64,000 nt of DNA from Firmicutes bacterium UBA6113 (GTDB lineage: Bacteria; Bacillota; Clostridia; Tissierellales; Sedimentibacteraceae), in NCBI GenBank assembly GCA_002422545.1, contig DIWF01000024.1, forward strand, positions 62,001 to 126,000, given 5' to 3'. A model generated the notes under the pieces. It saw only the letters and a program-made list of their open reading frames with translations, was not told the origin of the DNA and did no database searches. A program made the position numbers and the translations under genes. Below, in pieces: positions 26,381-36,898 of the stretch (position 1 is its first letter; each line of letters starts with the position of its first letter).

Positions 26381-29300
26381 TTATTTTAGAACTATGTTGT
26401 TTTCTCCCAGCAATGCTTTTAAATCATTTATTAGTTCCATGTCGCTTGCATCTACCCAGCAATTCTTTGGCAGAACCATATTTGACTTTTCAAGTTCACT
26501 GTAGATTATAACACAATCATTGCCATTGTATTTACTAATATTTGTAAATAATTCATTTTTTATTTTCATGTAGTGGTTTTTATCTGCAACTTTGATGTAT
26601 AATTTCTTTTCCTTATGTTTAGCAGTATTTGTGCTGCTTTTTTTAAGCTCCGTAATTTTGTTGCATATCAGTTTCGGTGCATCATCTTCTGCTGCATTTA
26701 TTGTTCCTTCAATGAGGACGATGCTGTCTTCGTACAAAACATCCTTACAACCCTCATAAACCTTGGGAAATACAATCCCTTCAAAAGTACCGTACAAATC
26801 CTCCAATGTTATAAAAGCCATCATATTGTTGTTCTTTGTTATTTTATTTTGTTTTTTGATAATTATTCCACCCATTACGACGCGGCTTCCGTCTCTTAAG
26901 TCCCTGTTTTCTTCCTGATCCTTAATCTCCGCTATTTCGCTGGAATTTGTGGTAGCTCTATTATCAAGTTCATCCTCATATTCAGAAAGAGGATGACCGC
27001 TTAAATAAACTCCAACCATTTCTTTTTCCATGGCCAGAAGCATCTTTTCATTGTATTCCGGAAGATTTGGCATTTCATCATTTAATGATATGTCGATTTC
27101 TGAGGATGCATTGTCGTCAAACATTGAAAACTGACCTTCGATGTTTCTTTTTTTCTGATTTACAATTGAATCAATTGTTTTTTCATAAACAGCCATGAGC
27201 TGTGACCTGAAAACTCCAAGAAAATCAAACGCTCCGCACTTTATGAGAGATTCTATCTGCCTTTTGTTGAGCACATTCTGGTCAACCTTGGTGCAGAAAT
27301 CAGCAAAGCTTGTAAACTTACCCTTAGTTTCTCTTGCCTTTACAATATCAGCTATTACATTTGTTCCCACGTTTTTTACTGCAGCCAGGCCGAAACGGAT
27401 TTTCCCATTTTCAACGGTAAATTTGTCCAGGCTTTCGTTGACATCCGGCGGCAGTATTTCTATTCCTAACCTCTTGCATTCCCTGATGTACAGTGAAACA
27501 GTGCCTGAACTTCCCATTATACTTGAAATCAAAGCTGCCATGAATTCCACTGGATAGTAGTGCTTCAGCCATGCTGTTTCATAGGCAAGAGCCGCATATG
27601 CAACAGAATGGGCTTTTGGAAAGGCATACTTTGCAAATTCAACCATCAGGTCGTAAATGTCGTTGGCTGATTTTTCATCGACACCGTTGTTTACTGCTCC
27701 TAATATTGCAGGTTCGTTATTTTCAGCTTTCTTGCCGTATATGAAGTTTTGACGTTCTTCAAGCATGACGCTCATTTTTTTCTTTCCCATGGCACGGCGC
27801 AAAAGGTCCGAACGCCCCATGGTAAATCCGCCGATGTCTCTAACTATCTGCATGACCTGTTCCTGGTAAACCATACAGCCATATGTTACGTTAAGTATTG
27901 GTTCAAGCTTGGGGTGAAGATATGTTACCATAGCCAGATTAAGCTTGTTTTTTATATATACGGGAATCTGTCCCATAGGCCCCGGCCTGTACAAGGCGTT
28001 GGCAGCTGCTATATTTTCGAATTCTGTAGGCTTAAGTTCGCTTAAAAACGCCCTCATGCCCGAGCTTTCAAATTGAAATATCCCCAGGGTGTCAGCGTTT
28101 GAAAACAATTTGTAAACATCTTTGTCGTCGTAGCTGCAGTTAGCAAAATCTATCTTGACATGATGATTTGCTTCAATTAAATCAATGGCATCTCTTATGA
28201 CAGTAAGTGTCCTCAGTCCCAAAAAATCCATTTTCAAAAGTCCCAGTTCCTCAAGCTCTATCATGTTAAACTGAGTTGTTATTATATCCTTGTTTCTTGA
28301 AAGAGGAACATATTCTGTAACATCTTCCCTTGATATGAGAACTCCTGCTGCATGGGTTGAAGCATGCCTTGGTAATCCTTCCACCTTTAGGGCAACATTC
28401 AGGAGCTTATTAACCTTGGCATCGCCATCGTACAGGTCCTTTAGCTCCTTGTTTACCTCCAGAGCCTTAGAAATGGTCATTCCAAGGTCCATTGGTATCT
28501 TCTTTGCTATGAAATCAACCTCTCCGTATGATAGATTTAAAGCTCTTCCAACGTCTCTGATGGCTCCTCTTGCAGCCATTGTTCCAAATGTAATTATCTG
28601 GGCCACCCTGCTGCTGCCGTATTTATTCTTCACATATTCTATAACTTCTTCTCGTCTTTCATAGCAGAAGTCAACGTCAATATCCGGCATGCTTATTCTG
28701 TCAGGATTTAAGAACCTCTCAAAAATTAGGTTGTATTTAAGAGGGTCGATATTTGTTATTTTCATGGAATAGGCAACCAAGCTTCCTGCTGCAGAGCCTC
28801 TTCCAGGTCCCACCATTATTTTGTTGTCCTTGGCATATTTTATGAAATCCCACACTATGAGGAAGTAATCAACATATCCCATTTGCTCTATTATTCCAAT
28901 TTCATAATCAAGCCGCTTCTGAATGTCATCTGTAACATTCTTGTATCTTTCTCTTAAGCCTTTCTGGCATATTTCTCTGAAATATTCTGACTTCTCATAA
29001 CCTGCGGGTATCTTGAACTCCGGCAGATGTACCGTATCAAAATCAAGTTCCACATTGCATCTTTCTGCTATGTCATGAGTGTTTTTTAAAACATCATCCG
29101 GAAAAATCCGTGCCATTTCATCATATGATTTAAGATAAAATTCATCTGACGGAAATTTCATGCGGTCTTCATCCATAACTGATTTCTGCATTTGAATGCA
29201 GAGAAGCACATCATGAAAGTATGCATCTTCCTTGTTTATGTAATGCACGTCATTTGTGGCAACAAGTTTTATTCCTGTTTCATTGGCTAACTGAACAAGA

Positions 29301-29872
29301 TTCTTGTTTACATCCTGCTGTTCATGCATGCCGTGGTCCTGCATTTCAAGATAAAAATTATTTTCTCCGAATATATCTTTATACTTCAAGGCTGCCTTCA
29401 CAGCCTCATCGTAATTATTTTCAAGCAATCTTGTCTGAACTTCTCCCGCCAGGCACGCACTCAGGGCGATTATACCCTGGCTGTGACGCCTTAAAGTTTC
29501 ATGGTCGATTCTAGGCTTGTAATAGTATCCACCTACAAAGCCTTCAGAACAAAGCTTGATGATGTTCTTCCATCCAGTATAATTTTCTGCAAGCAAAACA
29601 AGATGGTACTGATTTTTATCCTTTTGCGGATCCTTGTCAGTCATCTTTCTTGGCGACACATATGATTCAAAACCAAGTATGGGCTTTATGCCTGCTTTTT
29701 TTGCCTGTTTGAAAAACTCAACAACACCGTACATGGAGCCGTGGTCTGTTATGGCCAGGGAATCCATGCCAAGCTCCGCTGCCCTCTTCACAAGTTCTTC
29801 AATTCTGCATGCACCGTCCAACAGGCTGAATTCCGTATGGACGTGCAAATGTGTAAATTTGTTTTCTGACAT
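26381..29872 (-). CDS. dnaE: DNA polymerase III alpha subunit (DnaE type)
   Basis: Replicative C-family polymerase of 1163 residues. The PHP domain begins at once (HLHVHTEFSLLDGA), the catalytic core shows GPGRGSAAGSLVAY and the Asp pair in MPDIDVDFCYERR, and helix-hairpin-helix plus OB-fold regions follow. No N-terminal exonuclease domain, so this is DnaE and not PolC. The start at 29872 is chosen because GAAGGAGAG precedes it; an ATG at 29890 has no such site. Its length fits DnaE1/DnaE3-like proteins of Clostridia. Confidence 0.95.
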   Translation of the reverse strand: MSENKFTHLHVHTEFSLLDGACRIEELVKRAAELGMDSLAITDHGSMYGVVEFFKQAKKAGIKPILGFESYVSPRKMTDKDPQKDKNQYHLVLLAENYTGWKNIIKLCSEGFVGGYYYKPRIDHETLRRHSQGIIALSACLAGEVQTRLLENNYDEAVKAALKYKDIFGENNFYLEMQDHGMHEQQDVNKNLVQLANETGIKLVATNDVHYINKEDAYFHDVLLCIQMQKSVMDEDRMKFPSDEFYLKSYDEMARIFPDDVLKNTHDIAERCNVELDFDTVHLPEFKIPAGYEKSEYFREICQKGLRERYKNVTDDIQKRLDYEIGIIEQMGYVDYFLIVWDFIKYAKDNKIMVGPGRGSAAGSLVAYSMKITNIDPLKYNLIFERFLNPDRISMPDIDVDFCYERREEVIEYVKNKYGSSRVAQIITFGTMAARGAIRDVGRALNLSYGEVDFIAKKIPMDLGMTISKALEVNKELKDLYDGDAKVNKLLNVALKVEGLPRHASTHAAGVLISREDVTEYVPLSRNKDIITTQFNMIELEELGLLKMDFLGLRTLTVIRDAIDLIEANHHVKIDFANCSYDDKDVYKLFSNADTLGIFQFESSGMRAFLSELKPTEFENIAAANALYRPGPMGQIPVYIKNKLNLAMVTYLHPKLEPILNVTYGCMVYQEQVMQIVRDIGGFTMGRSDLLRRAMGKKKMSVMLEERQNFIYGKKAENNEPAILGAVNNGVDEKSANDIYDLMVEFAKYAFPKAHSVAYAALAYETAWLKHYYPVEFMAALISSIMGSSGTVSLYIRECKRLGIEILPPDVNESLDKFTVENGKIRFGLAAVKNVGTNVIADIVKARETKGKFTSFADFCTKVDQNVLNKRQIESLIKCGAFDFLGVFRSQLMAVYEKTIDSIVNQKKRNIEGQFSMFDDNASSEIDISLNDEMPNLPEYNEKMLLAMEKEMVGVYLSGHPLSEYEDELDNRATTNSSEIAEIKDQEENRDLRDGSRVVMGGIIIKKQNKITKNNNMMAFITLEDLYGTFEGIVFPKVYEGCKDVLYEDSIVLIEGTINAAEDDAPKLICNKITELKKSSTNTAKHKEKKLYIKVADKNHYMKIKNELFTNISKYNGNDCVIIYSELEKSNMVLPKNCWVDASDMELINDLKALLGENNIVLK

Positions 29873-29918
29873 ATTATCTCTCCTTCGCATTGCTTTATAT
29901 AGAAAGACAATGACAGTT

Positions 29919-30488
29919 TTATATACCGTAAATAAATATACCCACTATACCGGCTGCAATCATTACCTTTATGGGATCCATCTTGTACTTTCGAAGCACC
30001 ACAACCCCTGCTGCAACCATGGCAATTGAAATAAAATTAATATCGCTTATTTTCATTGTTGTCAAAGTAACTCCTTCGGTTTTAAATACTGCAAGAAGAA
30101 GTATCGACAAACCTGCTGAAGCAATCAAGGATACCACCGCAGGTCTTAATCCCTTTAAAATACCTTGAATGGTAGATAAGTTTTTATATTTAAAATAAAA
30201 ATAAGCCAGTGTAATTACTATTATGCAGGACGGTGTAACACATCCCACAGTGGCAATGACAGCTCCTGACAATCCTGCAACCTTTGTACCAACAAATGTT
30301 GATGCATTCAGGGCTATGGGTCCCGGAGTCATCTGGGAAATTGTAAGAAGATCTGCAAATTCTCCAAGGGAAAGCCATTTGTGAATTTCAAGCACCTGAT
30401 GTTCAATAAGAGGCAGCGCTGCATATCCTCCGCCGATGCTGAACAATCCTATTTGAAAAAAGCTCCAGAATATTTGTAAATATATCAT
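29919..30488 (-). CDS. Chromate transporter family protein, second half
   Basis: Membrane protein of 189 residues equal to one half of ChrA. The family motif appears as GLFSIGGGYAALPLIEHQVLE and SQMTPGPIALNASTFVG. It is paired with the next gene upstream, overlapping it by 4 bp (ATGA). Such split ChrA proteins are thought to form a heterodimer exporting chromate, or another oxyanion in organisms with no chromate exposure. The natural substrate is unknown. Confidence 0.88.
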   Translation of the reverse strand: MIYLQIFWSFFQIGLFSIGGGYAALPLIEHQVLEIHKWLSLGEFADLLTISQMTPGPIALNASTFVGTKVAGLSGAVIATVGCVTPSCIIVITLAYFYFKYKNLSTIQGILKGLRPAVVSLIASAGLSILLLAVFKTEGVTLTTMKISDINFISIAMVAAGVVVLRKYKMDPIKVMIAAGIVGIFIYGI

Positions 30489-31054
30489 TGCTGATCACCG
30501 CCCTTCTTAAGCATCTGATAATAAAATGCACCGAACGCTCCGCTTAAAATTATTATGAGTGCAGCATTTATGTCAAACACAACAGCAGCGATAAATGTTA
30601 CTGCCATAATCATGATTGACACTTTATTTTTGCTCTTTACAATATCTTTTGCCATTTTTATTATCACGTCTATAATTACGGCTGCAACACCTGCTCTCAT
30701 GCCCAAAAGCAATGCATTAACTATTTTGTTTTCTTTGAAAGCCGTGTAAAACTGAGCCACAATCGTTATTATTATCAAAGGGGGCAGCACTGTTCCAAGT
30801 ATTGATACAAATGATCCAATAACCCCTGCAAGCCTGTAGCCAACCATTATTGATGTATTGACTGCAATAGGTCCTGGAGCCGACTGAGAAATTGCAACCA
30901 GGTTTAGCATTTCCTCCTCTTCAATCCAATTCAGCTCTTCAACAAACTTCTTTCTCATCAACGGCACAATGACGTAACCTCCGCCTATTGTGAAAGCGCT
31001 TAATGAAAAAGTTGAAGAAAACAGCTTCCAATAAAATTTCATGTCTTTTTTCAT
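30485..31054 (-). CDS. Chromate transporter family protein, first half
   Basis: Membrane protein of 189 residues, partner of the downstream half. Motifs are AFTIGGGYVIVPLMRKKFVEELNW and SQSAPGPIAVNTSIMVGYR, parallel to the second half, so the two probably arose by duplication. It lies 29 bp after the cardiolipin synthase gene on the same strand, and may be transcribed with it. Confidence 0.88.
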   Translation of the reverse strand: MKKDMKFYWKLFSSTFSLSAFTIGGGYVIVPLMRKKFVEELNWIEEEEMLNLVAISQSAPGPIAVNTSIMVGYRLAGVIGSFVSILGTVLPPLIIITIVAQFYTAFKENKIVNALLLGMRAGVAAVIIDVIIKMAKDIVKSKNKVSIMIMAVTFIAAVVFDINAALIIILSGAFGAFYYQMLKKGGDQQ

Positions 31055-31083
31055 ATCTGTCCCAATCCCTTAACTATTTTATT

Positions 31084-32616
31084 TTACATCAGAGGTGAAA
31101 GAATTTTAAGAACAGTTCTTCCAATCCTTCTGATTTTTGATATCTTTTTGAGTTCTTCACTTGATACTTTCTTGCTCAGGTCATAAGCATTCAATGTGCT
31201 TTGTTTCACTTGTTTTACACACCTTGTGCCGTACATCCACACACCGCATTCAAAATGAAGGTAAAGGCTTCTGTAGTCGAGATTAATTGTTCCGACCACC
31301 GCATATTCATCATCAACCACAAATGTCTTTCCGTGGTTGAAGCCCGGAGTGTATTCATAGATTGAAACTCCGGCTTCTATGAGTTCTTCGTAATTGGACT
31401 GAGTGACTGCAAAAGCATACCACTTGTCCGGTATGTGAGGAGTAAGAATTCTTACGTCAACTCCCCTTTTGGCCGCCATTGAAAGAGCCACCATCATTTT
31501 ATTATCTGCTATAAGATACGGAGTTTCTATATATACATATTTTTTTGCCTGGTTGATTAAATTCATGTACACTGCTTCGCTTACATTTTCATCATCAAGG
31601 GGGCTGTCGTCAAAAGGCTGCACGAAACCCTGGCACTGTGAGTCTTTAGGAAGAATTTCCGGTTTAAACCTACTGAAGTCTTCAGTTGTTTTTGCAAGGA
31701 AATTCCACATGGACAAAAACATGGCTGTAAGGCTCATAACGCCCTCGCCTTTTAGCTTGATGGCACAATCTCTCCAATGTCCGTATTTCTCCCGTTCATT
31801 GATATATTCATCTGCCAGATTTGCTCCTCCCGTAAAGGCTGCCTTTCCGTCTATGACAGCAATCTTTCTGTGGTCCCGGTTGTTGAGGCTGAATGTGAGA
31901 ACTGGAAGGAACGGATTGAACACACAGCATTTGATCTTCATTGATTGAAGTTTTTTGTTATAATCCGAAGGCAGCGTGAACACGCAACCCACATCATCGT
32001 AAATAACTCTGACATCAACACCTTTTTTTGCTTTTTCAGCCAGTATATCTAAAATTGAATTCCACATAATTCCTTCTTCTATTATGAAGAATTCAAGAAA
32101 TATGTATTTTTCAGCTTTCTTTAATTCTTCAAGAAGATGTTCGTAAAACAATTCCCCCGATGGGTAGAATTCCGTTTCAGTATCATTGTAAACAGGGCAC
32201 AGTGAGTAATTTTCGATATACTTTGCCTGATTGTAAGCGCTTATACTTTCTTTTTTCAGAAGTTCAAGAGTTTCAGAATCCTGTCTCAGCGAACTTCTCA
32301 GCTGATTTGTTATACCCTGCATGTTGTTTTTCTTGCGCAAAGACAAACCTCGCCCTCCAACCATGAGATAAAATATTCCTCCGAATATGGGAAAAAGCAT
32401 TATCGGTATTATCCAAGCAATTTTATAAGCCGGGTCACTTCTTCTGTTAAGAATATATATAACAACAAGCACACTGACTATCATAAAAACAGCATCGAAT
32501 ATAACGAAGTAACTGCTGAACTTCCATATAATTAATGCAAATGTGAGCAATTGGAACAATATTGCCAATGTTACCAACGTAACCCTATTAAACAACAATC
32601 TTATTACTCTGTTCAT
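31084..32616 (-). CDS. cls: Cardiolipin synthase
   Basis: Membrane phospholipase-D-family enzyme of 510 residues that joins two phosphatidylglycerols to cardiolipin. Two N-terminal membrane helices are followed by two HKD motifs: HRKIAVIDGKAAFTGGANLADEYI and HGKTFVVDDEYAVVGTINLDYRS. Both catalytic histidines, lysines and aspartates are present. The length is normal. AAAGGGTG precedes the ATG. Confidence 0.93.
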   Translation of the reverse strand: MNRVIRLLFNRVTLVTLAILFQLLTFALIIWKFSSYFVIFDAVFMIVSVLVVIYILNRRSDPAYKIAWIIPIMLFPIFGGIFYLMVGGRGLSLRKKNNMQGITNQLRSSLRQDSETLELLKKESISAYNQAKYIENYSLCPVYNDTETEFYPSGELFYEHLLEELKKAEKYIFLEFFIIEEGIMWNSILDILAEKAKKGVDVRVIYDDVGCVFTLPSDYNKKLQSMKIKCCVFNPFLPVLTFSLNNRDHRKIAVIDGKAAFTGGANLADEYINEREKYGHWRDCAIKLKGEGVMSLTAMFLSMWNFLAKTTEDFSRFKPEILPKDSQCQGFVQPFDDSPLDDENVSEAVYMNLINQAKKYVYIETPYLIADNKMMVALSMAAKRGVDVRILTPHIPDKWYAFAVTQSNYEELIEAGVSIYEYTPGFNHGKTFVVDDEYAVVGTINLDYRSLYLHFECGVWMYGTRCVKQVKQSTLNAYDLSKKVSSEELKKISKIRRIGRTVLKILSPLM

Positions 32617-32721
32617 AATGACACCCTTTTAAATGTATTTTTCCATTTTTTAGCAGACTAAACTCAGCAAATTCAAGTAAATTGTATCAAAAATTAAATG
32701 TTTTGTAAATGGGGTTAGGGC

Positions 32722-32756
32722 ATAAAAAAAAGGACCACCGTTTTTGGTGATCCTTC
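32722..32756 (-). terminator. Terminator of the first cstA gene
   Basis: On the minus strand AAGGATCACC pairs with GGTGGTCCTT (one wobble) and a run of eight T follows; the stop codon at 32768 is 12 bp upstream. Confidence 0.88.
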
Positions 32757-32767
32757 GTTTTTTAAAT

Positions 32768-34255
32768 TTAAGAAATTACATCCTGTAAAATATGATCTTT
32801 TTCTTTTTCGCCATGTCTCTTAACAAACCATGCATATGCTATGCAGAATACTGCTGCAAGAATGAATGATGCTGTATAGCTTTTTGGATCCAGTCCAAGT
32901 CTTTCATCAAGTTTAAGACCGATAGGAGCATGGAAAATGAAGCTCAATGTTACGAAGAAGTAGAACATTCCAGGAATTAAAGCAACCAGGAAGTTTTTGC
33001 CGTTGATGTAGAGATATACGGCAATTGTTGCTAATGCAAATGTAGCTACAAACTGGTTAGTGAATGAGAAGTATCTCCACAAAATATTAAATCCAGTTGG
33101 TGATGATTTAGCATAGTAAAGAACAAATACTGCAGGAACGAACAAGCATGCTGTAGTTATTATTCTGTTTCTTGCTACTTTTTGATTAATGTTGAACTGT
33201 TCAGAAACCATAAGTCTCAATGATCTGAATGCTGTATCTCCTGAAGTTATCGGAAGTACTACAACTCCTATAACTGCTATCATACCGCCTATTGGTCCCA
33301 AGAAACCTCTTGATACAAGACCTACCATCAATGTAGGAGCTGTAGCCAAATCTGTTCCTCTTCCGAATATAACCATCGCACCTGCTGCCCAGCACATAGC
33401 TATGAATCCTTCAACAATCATCATGTTAAAGAATGTAGATTTACCTTCTTTTTCTGACTTAACTGTTCTTGAAATCAAAGTAGCCTGAGTTGCATGGAAT
33501 CCTGACATTATACCGCATGCTACAGTGATGAAGAATGTTGGTATAAATGGAAGTCCTGTTGTATGCTGTGCAAATGGGTTAGAAGAGAATGATAAATTAG
33601 TAAGGTTAGCTCCGCCATCCATAAGAACTCCTGCGAAAATACCTACTGCTGAAAGAATCAGGAATCCACCGAATATTGGGTAAATTCTTCCGATTATTGC
33701 ATCGATTGGGAACAATGTAGCAATCAGGTAGTATACAAATATACCTCCGTATACAATCCAAACTGTTGGGTTAGCAACTGCTGCTTCTTGTCCTAAAATT
33801 TGAGTTACAATTAAGTCTCCAGGTGTATAAACGAATACAACACCTACCAGGAACATCAATATCCATAAGAAGAAGTTGTAAGCTTTTATAACATTGTTTC
33901 CTAAATACTTTTTGATAAGTTTAGGCATCTGAGCTCCACCGTTACGCATAGAGATCATACCTGAGAAGTAGTCATGCATAGATCCTGCAAGCACACAACC
34001 AACTGGGATTGTGATAAATGCTATAGGTCCGAATAGAATTCCTTGAATTGCCCCGAATATCGGGCCTGTACCTGCGATGTTAAGCAATTCAATTAGTGCA
34101 TTTTTCCATTTTTTCATTACGACGAAGTCTACTCCATCTGCTTTTGCTATTGCTGGTGTTTCTCTGTCATCAGGTCCAAAAACATTTTCACAGTACTTAC
34201 CGTAAACGTAACCGCCAACAATTAAAATAATAATTCCGATTAAAAACGTTGCCAT
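32768..34255 (-). CDS. cstA: CstA-family transporter, paralogue 1
   Basis: Carbon-starvation protein A family, 495 residues with about thirteen to fifteen helices. CstA proteins take up peptides, amino acids or pyruvate. Seen are the N-terminal GPDDRETPA, the AGTGPIFGAIQGILFGPIAF segment and GSMHDYFSGMISMRNGGA. It closely resembles paralogue 3 at 38732 in length and sequence, much more than paralogue 2. The ATG follows AGGGAGG. A consensus promoter lies about 180 bp upstream, giving a long leader. Confidence 0.9.
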   Translation of the reverse strand: MATFLIGIIILIVGGYVYGKYCENVFGPDDRETPAIAKADGVDFVVMKKWKNALIELLNIAGTGPIFGAIQGILFGPIAFITIPVGCVLAGSMHDYFSGMISMRNGGAQMPKLIKKYLGNNVIKAYNFFLWILMFLVGVVFVYTPGDLIVTQILGQEAAVANPTVWIVYGGIFVYYLIATLFPIDAIIGRIYPIFGGFLILSAVGIFAGVLMDGGANLTNLSFSSNPFAQHTTGLPFIPTFFITVACGIMSGFHATQATLISRTVKSEKEGKSTFFNMMIVEGFIAMCWAAGAMVIFGRGTDLATAPTLMVGLVSRGFLGPIGGMIAVIGVVVLPITSGDTAFRSLRLMVSEQFNINQKVARNRIITTACLFVPAVFVLYYAKSSPTGFNILWRYFSFTNQFVATFALATIAVYLYINGKNFLVALIPGMFYFFVTLSFIFHAPIGLKLDERLGLDPKSYTASFILAAVFCIAYAWFVKRHGEKEKDHILQDVIS

Positions 34256-34443
34256 ATTAATTGTCCTCCCTAATAATAAAATATTTTTATGTTTTCTGGA
34301 AGAATACTTCCCGTAAAGCTAAAAGAATAATAAACCTTTTCATTTTTAGCATTTCATGGTAACGTTCATAAAATAAACTAAAATTCAACAATTGCGCATG
34401 AAACGTTTATTTCTTTAAAGCTTTAACTTTTCAAACATATTGA

Positions 34444-34472
34444 ATTGTAACATCATTGATAAATATAGTCAA
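34444..34472 (-). promoter_or_regulatory. Promoter of cstA paralogue 1
   Basis: Minus-strand TTGACT (34472-34467) and TACAAT (34449-34444) with a 17-bp spacer. The transcript would begin near 34437 and carry about 180 untranslated bases. Confidence 0.6.
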
Positions 34473-34675
34473 TGATTTTTTAAGTATTCAATTCTTTGAA
34501 AAATAATTCTAAAAGTAATGATTAAGGCAGTATGTTTTGCTATTCCGTTACCTTTTTCGACAAGTTTCATGCATTATGGAAATTATTAATGCAAACGCTA
34601 TATAATATTAATTTTTTTTCTTATTTAATATTATTAACTTTTTTTATATTACAGTTGCTGTAACTCCAAGGATGG

Positions 34676-34709
34676 CAACAAAAAAATCCTGCGCTTTGCG
34701 CAGGATTTT
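34676..34709 (-). terminator. Terminator of cstA paralogue 2
   Basis: 12-bp perfect stem AAAATCCTGCGC/GCGCAGGATTTT followed on the minus strand by further T residues, 9 bp after the stop codon. Confidence 0.9.
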
Positions 34710-34717
34710 CAATGGGG

Positions 34718-36337
34718 TTAACTTGACTTAGTAACCTTTTCAATTCCATCTTTTTTGAAGATAATACTGTAACCTTCCTTAGCCAGAATAACTGCAAGAA
34801 CGAAAAGCAAAACAGGGAATATTACCAGCAGGTAATTTCCTGCAATGAAATTGGATCTGATCAGCAACAACAATGCACTCAATGTGACGATAAGCATGAA
34901 AACCATTGGTATTACTAGCATGTGATAGTTCTTTCCAGTATTTTTCAGCCATACTGCTATAGCCAACAACGCTAGTGCTGCAAGCAATTGGTTTGCCGAA
35001 CCGAATATTGGCCATATCTTGGCGTATCCGCCAACAGCAAGATAACCGCCGATAATTACGGTTATAGCTGTGGAAACATACATGTTTGTAAAAACTGACT
35101 GTTTTTCTTTTTCAGGATTTTCGAAAAATTCCTGGAATATGAAACGGTTAAGTCTGGTTGCGGTATCAAGGCTTGTTAAAGCAAATGCCGATACGGCCAG
35201 TGCAACAAATGATTTACCAATAGCAAATGGAATACCAAATTTAGACATGAACGTTCCAACACCGTTGGAGAATACATTAACAGGGCCGCCTTTCAGAAGC
35301 TCTGTCAAATCGCCCTGTGATACATAAGCTGCCGTTACTAAAGCTACTGTAGCCAATACACCTTCAATCAGCATTGCACCGTAACCGATAGTCTTTGCAT
35401 CTTTTTCATTGGCAATTTGTTTTGATGTTGTACCGGAACCTACTAATGAGTGGAACCCTGAAATAGCGCCGCATGCAACTATTACAAACAACATTGGGAA
35501 CAAGAACTGTCCGTTTACAGTGAATCCTGTAAATGCCTTGAGTTGAATACCTGGTCTGTAAATTATTATTCCTAATACTGCGCCTGCAATCATGGCATAC
35601 AACAAGAATGAATTCAAATAATCCCTAGGCTGCAGCAAAATCCATACAGGAGCTGTAGAAGCCACAAATATGTACACCATCAATATTATTATCCATGTAT
35701 TCACGCTTAAAGCAAGCGGGAACACATATCCCAGCCACACGCATGTGAACAGGAGGATTACGCCGATTATTGTTCCTACCTTCAATGATAATCCTTTTCT
35801 GTACACTGCCCATCCAAATACCACAGCCAATGCAATGAACATCAACGAAGATGAAGCAGCCGCTGGAACTGCAGCAAATGTGCTGGCAACTATATTTGTG
35901 AATGCAGCAACAACTAGTAATAGTGTTAGCCATGCAAACACTGAGAACAACATCATACCTTTTTTGCCCATGTTGGCATTAATAACTTCACCGATAGATT
36001 TACCCTTGTGGCGCACTGATGCGAACAATGCTCCAAAGTCATGAACTCCTCCGACAAATATACTACCAATAATTATCCAAAGAAGAACTGGAACCCATCC
36101 AAATATGGCTGCCTGAACAGGTCCATTGATTGGTCCTGCTCCTGCTATAGAAGCAAAGTGGTGACCCAAGAGTACTGCCGGTTTTGTTGGAACATAGTCT
36201 ATTCCATCATTAATTTCTTCTGAAGGTGTTTTTCTGGAAGGATCGATGCCCCATTGCTTTGCAAGCCAAGCACCATAAGTAACATAAGCAACAATAAAAC
36301 AAATAATACTTAAAAGAACTAACCATAATGCATTCAT
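34718..36337 (-). CDS. cstA: CstA-family transporter, paralogue 2
   Basis: 539-residue member of the CstA family, longer and more distant from the other two. The core motif appears as LLGHHFASIAGAGPINGPVQAAIFGW and GGVHDFGALFASVRHKGKSIGEV. The HHFASIAGAGP form is that of the pyruvate and peptide transporters CstA/BtsT type; the two paralogues of 495 residues lack HHFAS. The start at 36337 follows AAAGGAGG; the upstream frame extension has no ribosome site. It lies 57 bp downstream of a hypothetical gene on the same strand and ends in a strong terminator. Confidence 0.9.
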   Translation of the reverse strand: MNALWLVLLSIICFIVAYVTYGAWLAKQWGIDPSRKTPSEEINDGIDYVPTKPAVLLGHHFASIAGAGPINGPVQAAIFGWVPVLLWIIIGSIFVGGVHDFGALFASVRHKGKSIGEVINANMGKKGMMLFSVFAWLTLLLVVAAFTNIVASTFAAVPAAASSSLMFIALAVVFGWAVYRKGLSLKVGTIIGVILLFTCVWLGYVFPLALSVNTWIIILMVYIFVASTAPVWILLQPRDYLNSFLLYAMIAGAVLGIIIYRPGIQLKAFTGFTVNGQFLFPMLFVIVACGAISGFHSLVGSGTTSKQIANEKDAKTIGYGAMLIEGVLATVALVTAAYVSQGDLTELLKGGPVNVFSNGVGTFMSKFGIPFAIGKSFVALAVSAFALTSLDTATRLNRFIFQEFFENPEKEKQSVFTNMYVSTAITVIIGGYLAVGGYAKIWPIFGSANQLLAALALLAIAVWLKNTGKNYHMLVIPMVFMLIVTLSALLLLIRSNFIAGNYLLVIFPVLLFVLAVILAKEGYSIIFKKDGIEKVTKSS

Positions 36338-36394
36338 AAAAAAACCTCCTTTAAAATAAAATAGAAACGATTGCAGAACGTTTAACATTTGGAA

Positions 36395-36898
36395 CTAAAA
36401 GCTATAAACCTTACTAACCTCCTTTCCCTTTTTATTTGTTGATATTAAACCTTCATCAAGTAAGACCAACATTAGTCGTATGTCAGCCCAGCCCTTGAAT
36501 CCAAGTGCAAAACTTTTTCCAAATTTAAACTTTCTTACAGCTTCTATAAAAAATTCTAAATCATCATCAGGAATATCATCAGCAACTATTACTCCTGTTA
36601 TGATGCTGGACATGTGTTCGTTGGAGGGTTTGACAATTGATTCCACAGATTGAATCATTGATTCCGTTAAGTTTTTATAGTCAGACTTATTTAGTTTTTC
36701 GAAGTGTTTAATCAAACAATATTCGTTGTTTTCAAAGGCATATATGACAGCATTTTTTACTGCAACATATTTTTCGTTTCTCAAGTGAAATTCAGCATAC
36801 AAATCATACTGTACATCATTAATGACGTAATTTTTTGAAATATCAAAACTGCTTCTCAGTTTATTTTCTACCAATTCAATATATTGAGTAAAATCCAT
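36395..36898 (-). CDS. Hypothetical protein upstream of cstA paralogue 2
   Basis: Protein of 167 residues that I do not recognise. It is acidic in its middle part (ADDIPDDDLEFF), has no signal peptide or membrane segment, and has an alternating alpha/beta look with a basic C-terminal tail (NKKGKEVSKVYSF). It shares strand and probable transcript with cstA paralogue 2 57 bp downstream. A 13-bp palindrome at 36932-36944 lies next to a possible -10 box upstream. Confidence 0.6.
   Translation of the reverse strand: MDFTQYIELVENKLRSSFDISKNYVINDVQYDLYAEFHLRNEKYVAVKNAVIYAFENNEYCLIKHFEKLNKSDYKNLTESMIQSVESIVKPSNEHMSSIITGVIVADDIPDDDLEFFIEAVRKFKFGKSFALGFKGWADIRLMLVLLDEGLISTNKKGKEVSKVYSF

Larger units (their letters stand above)
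34256..34717. other. Intergenic region with cstA paralogue 1 leader
   Basis: 462 bp without a gene. It holds, from right to left, the terminator of cstA paralogue 2 (34676-34709), a spacer of AT-rich sequence, the promoter at 34444-34472 and an untranslated leader of about 180 bases. The leader has a small GGAAG/CTTCC hairpin near 34300 just before the ribosome site. I could not match it to a known riboswitch. Confidence 0.5.

Noticed and set aside
34380..34440. CcpA (cre) sites around AACGTTT strings before the cstA genes
   Set aside because: The CG-centred symmetry does not match the cre consensus spacing.
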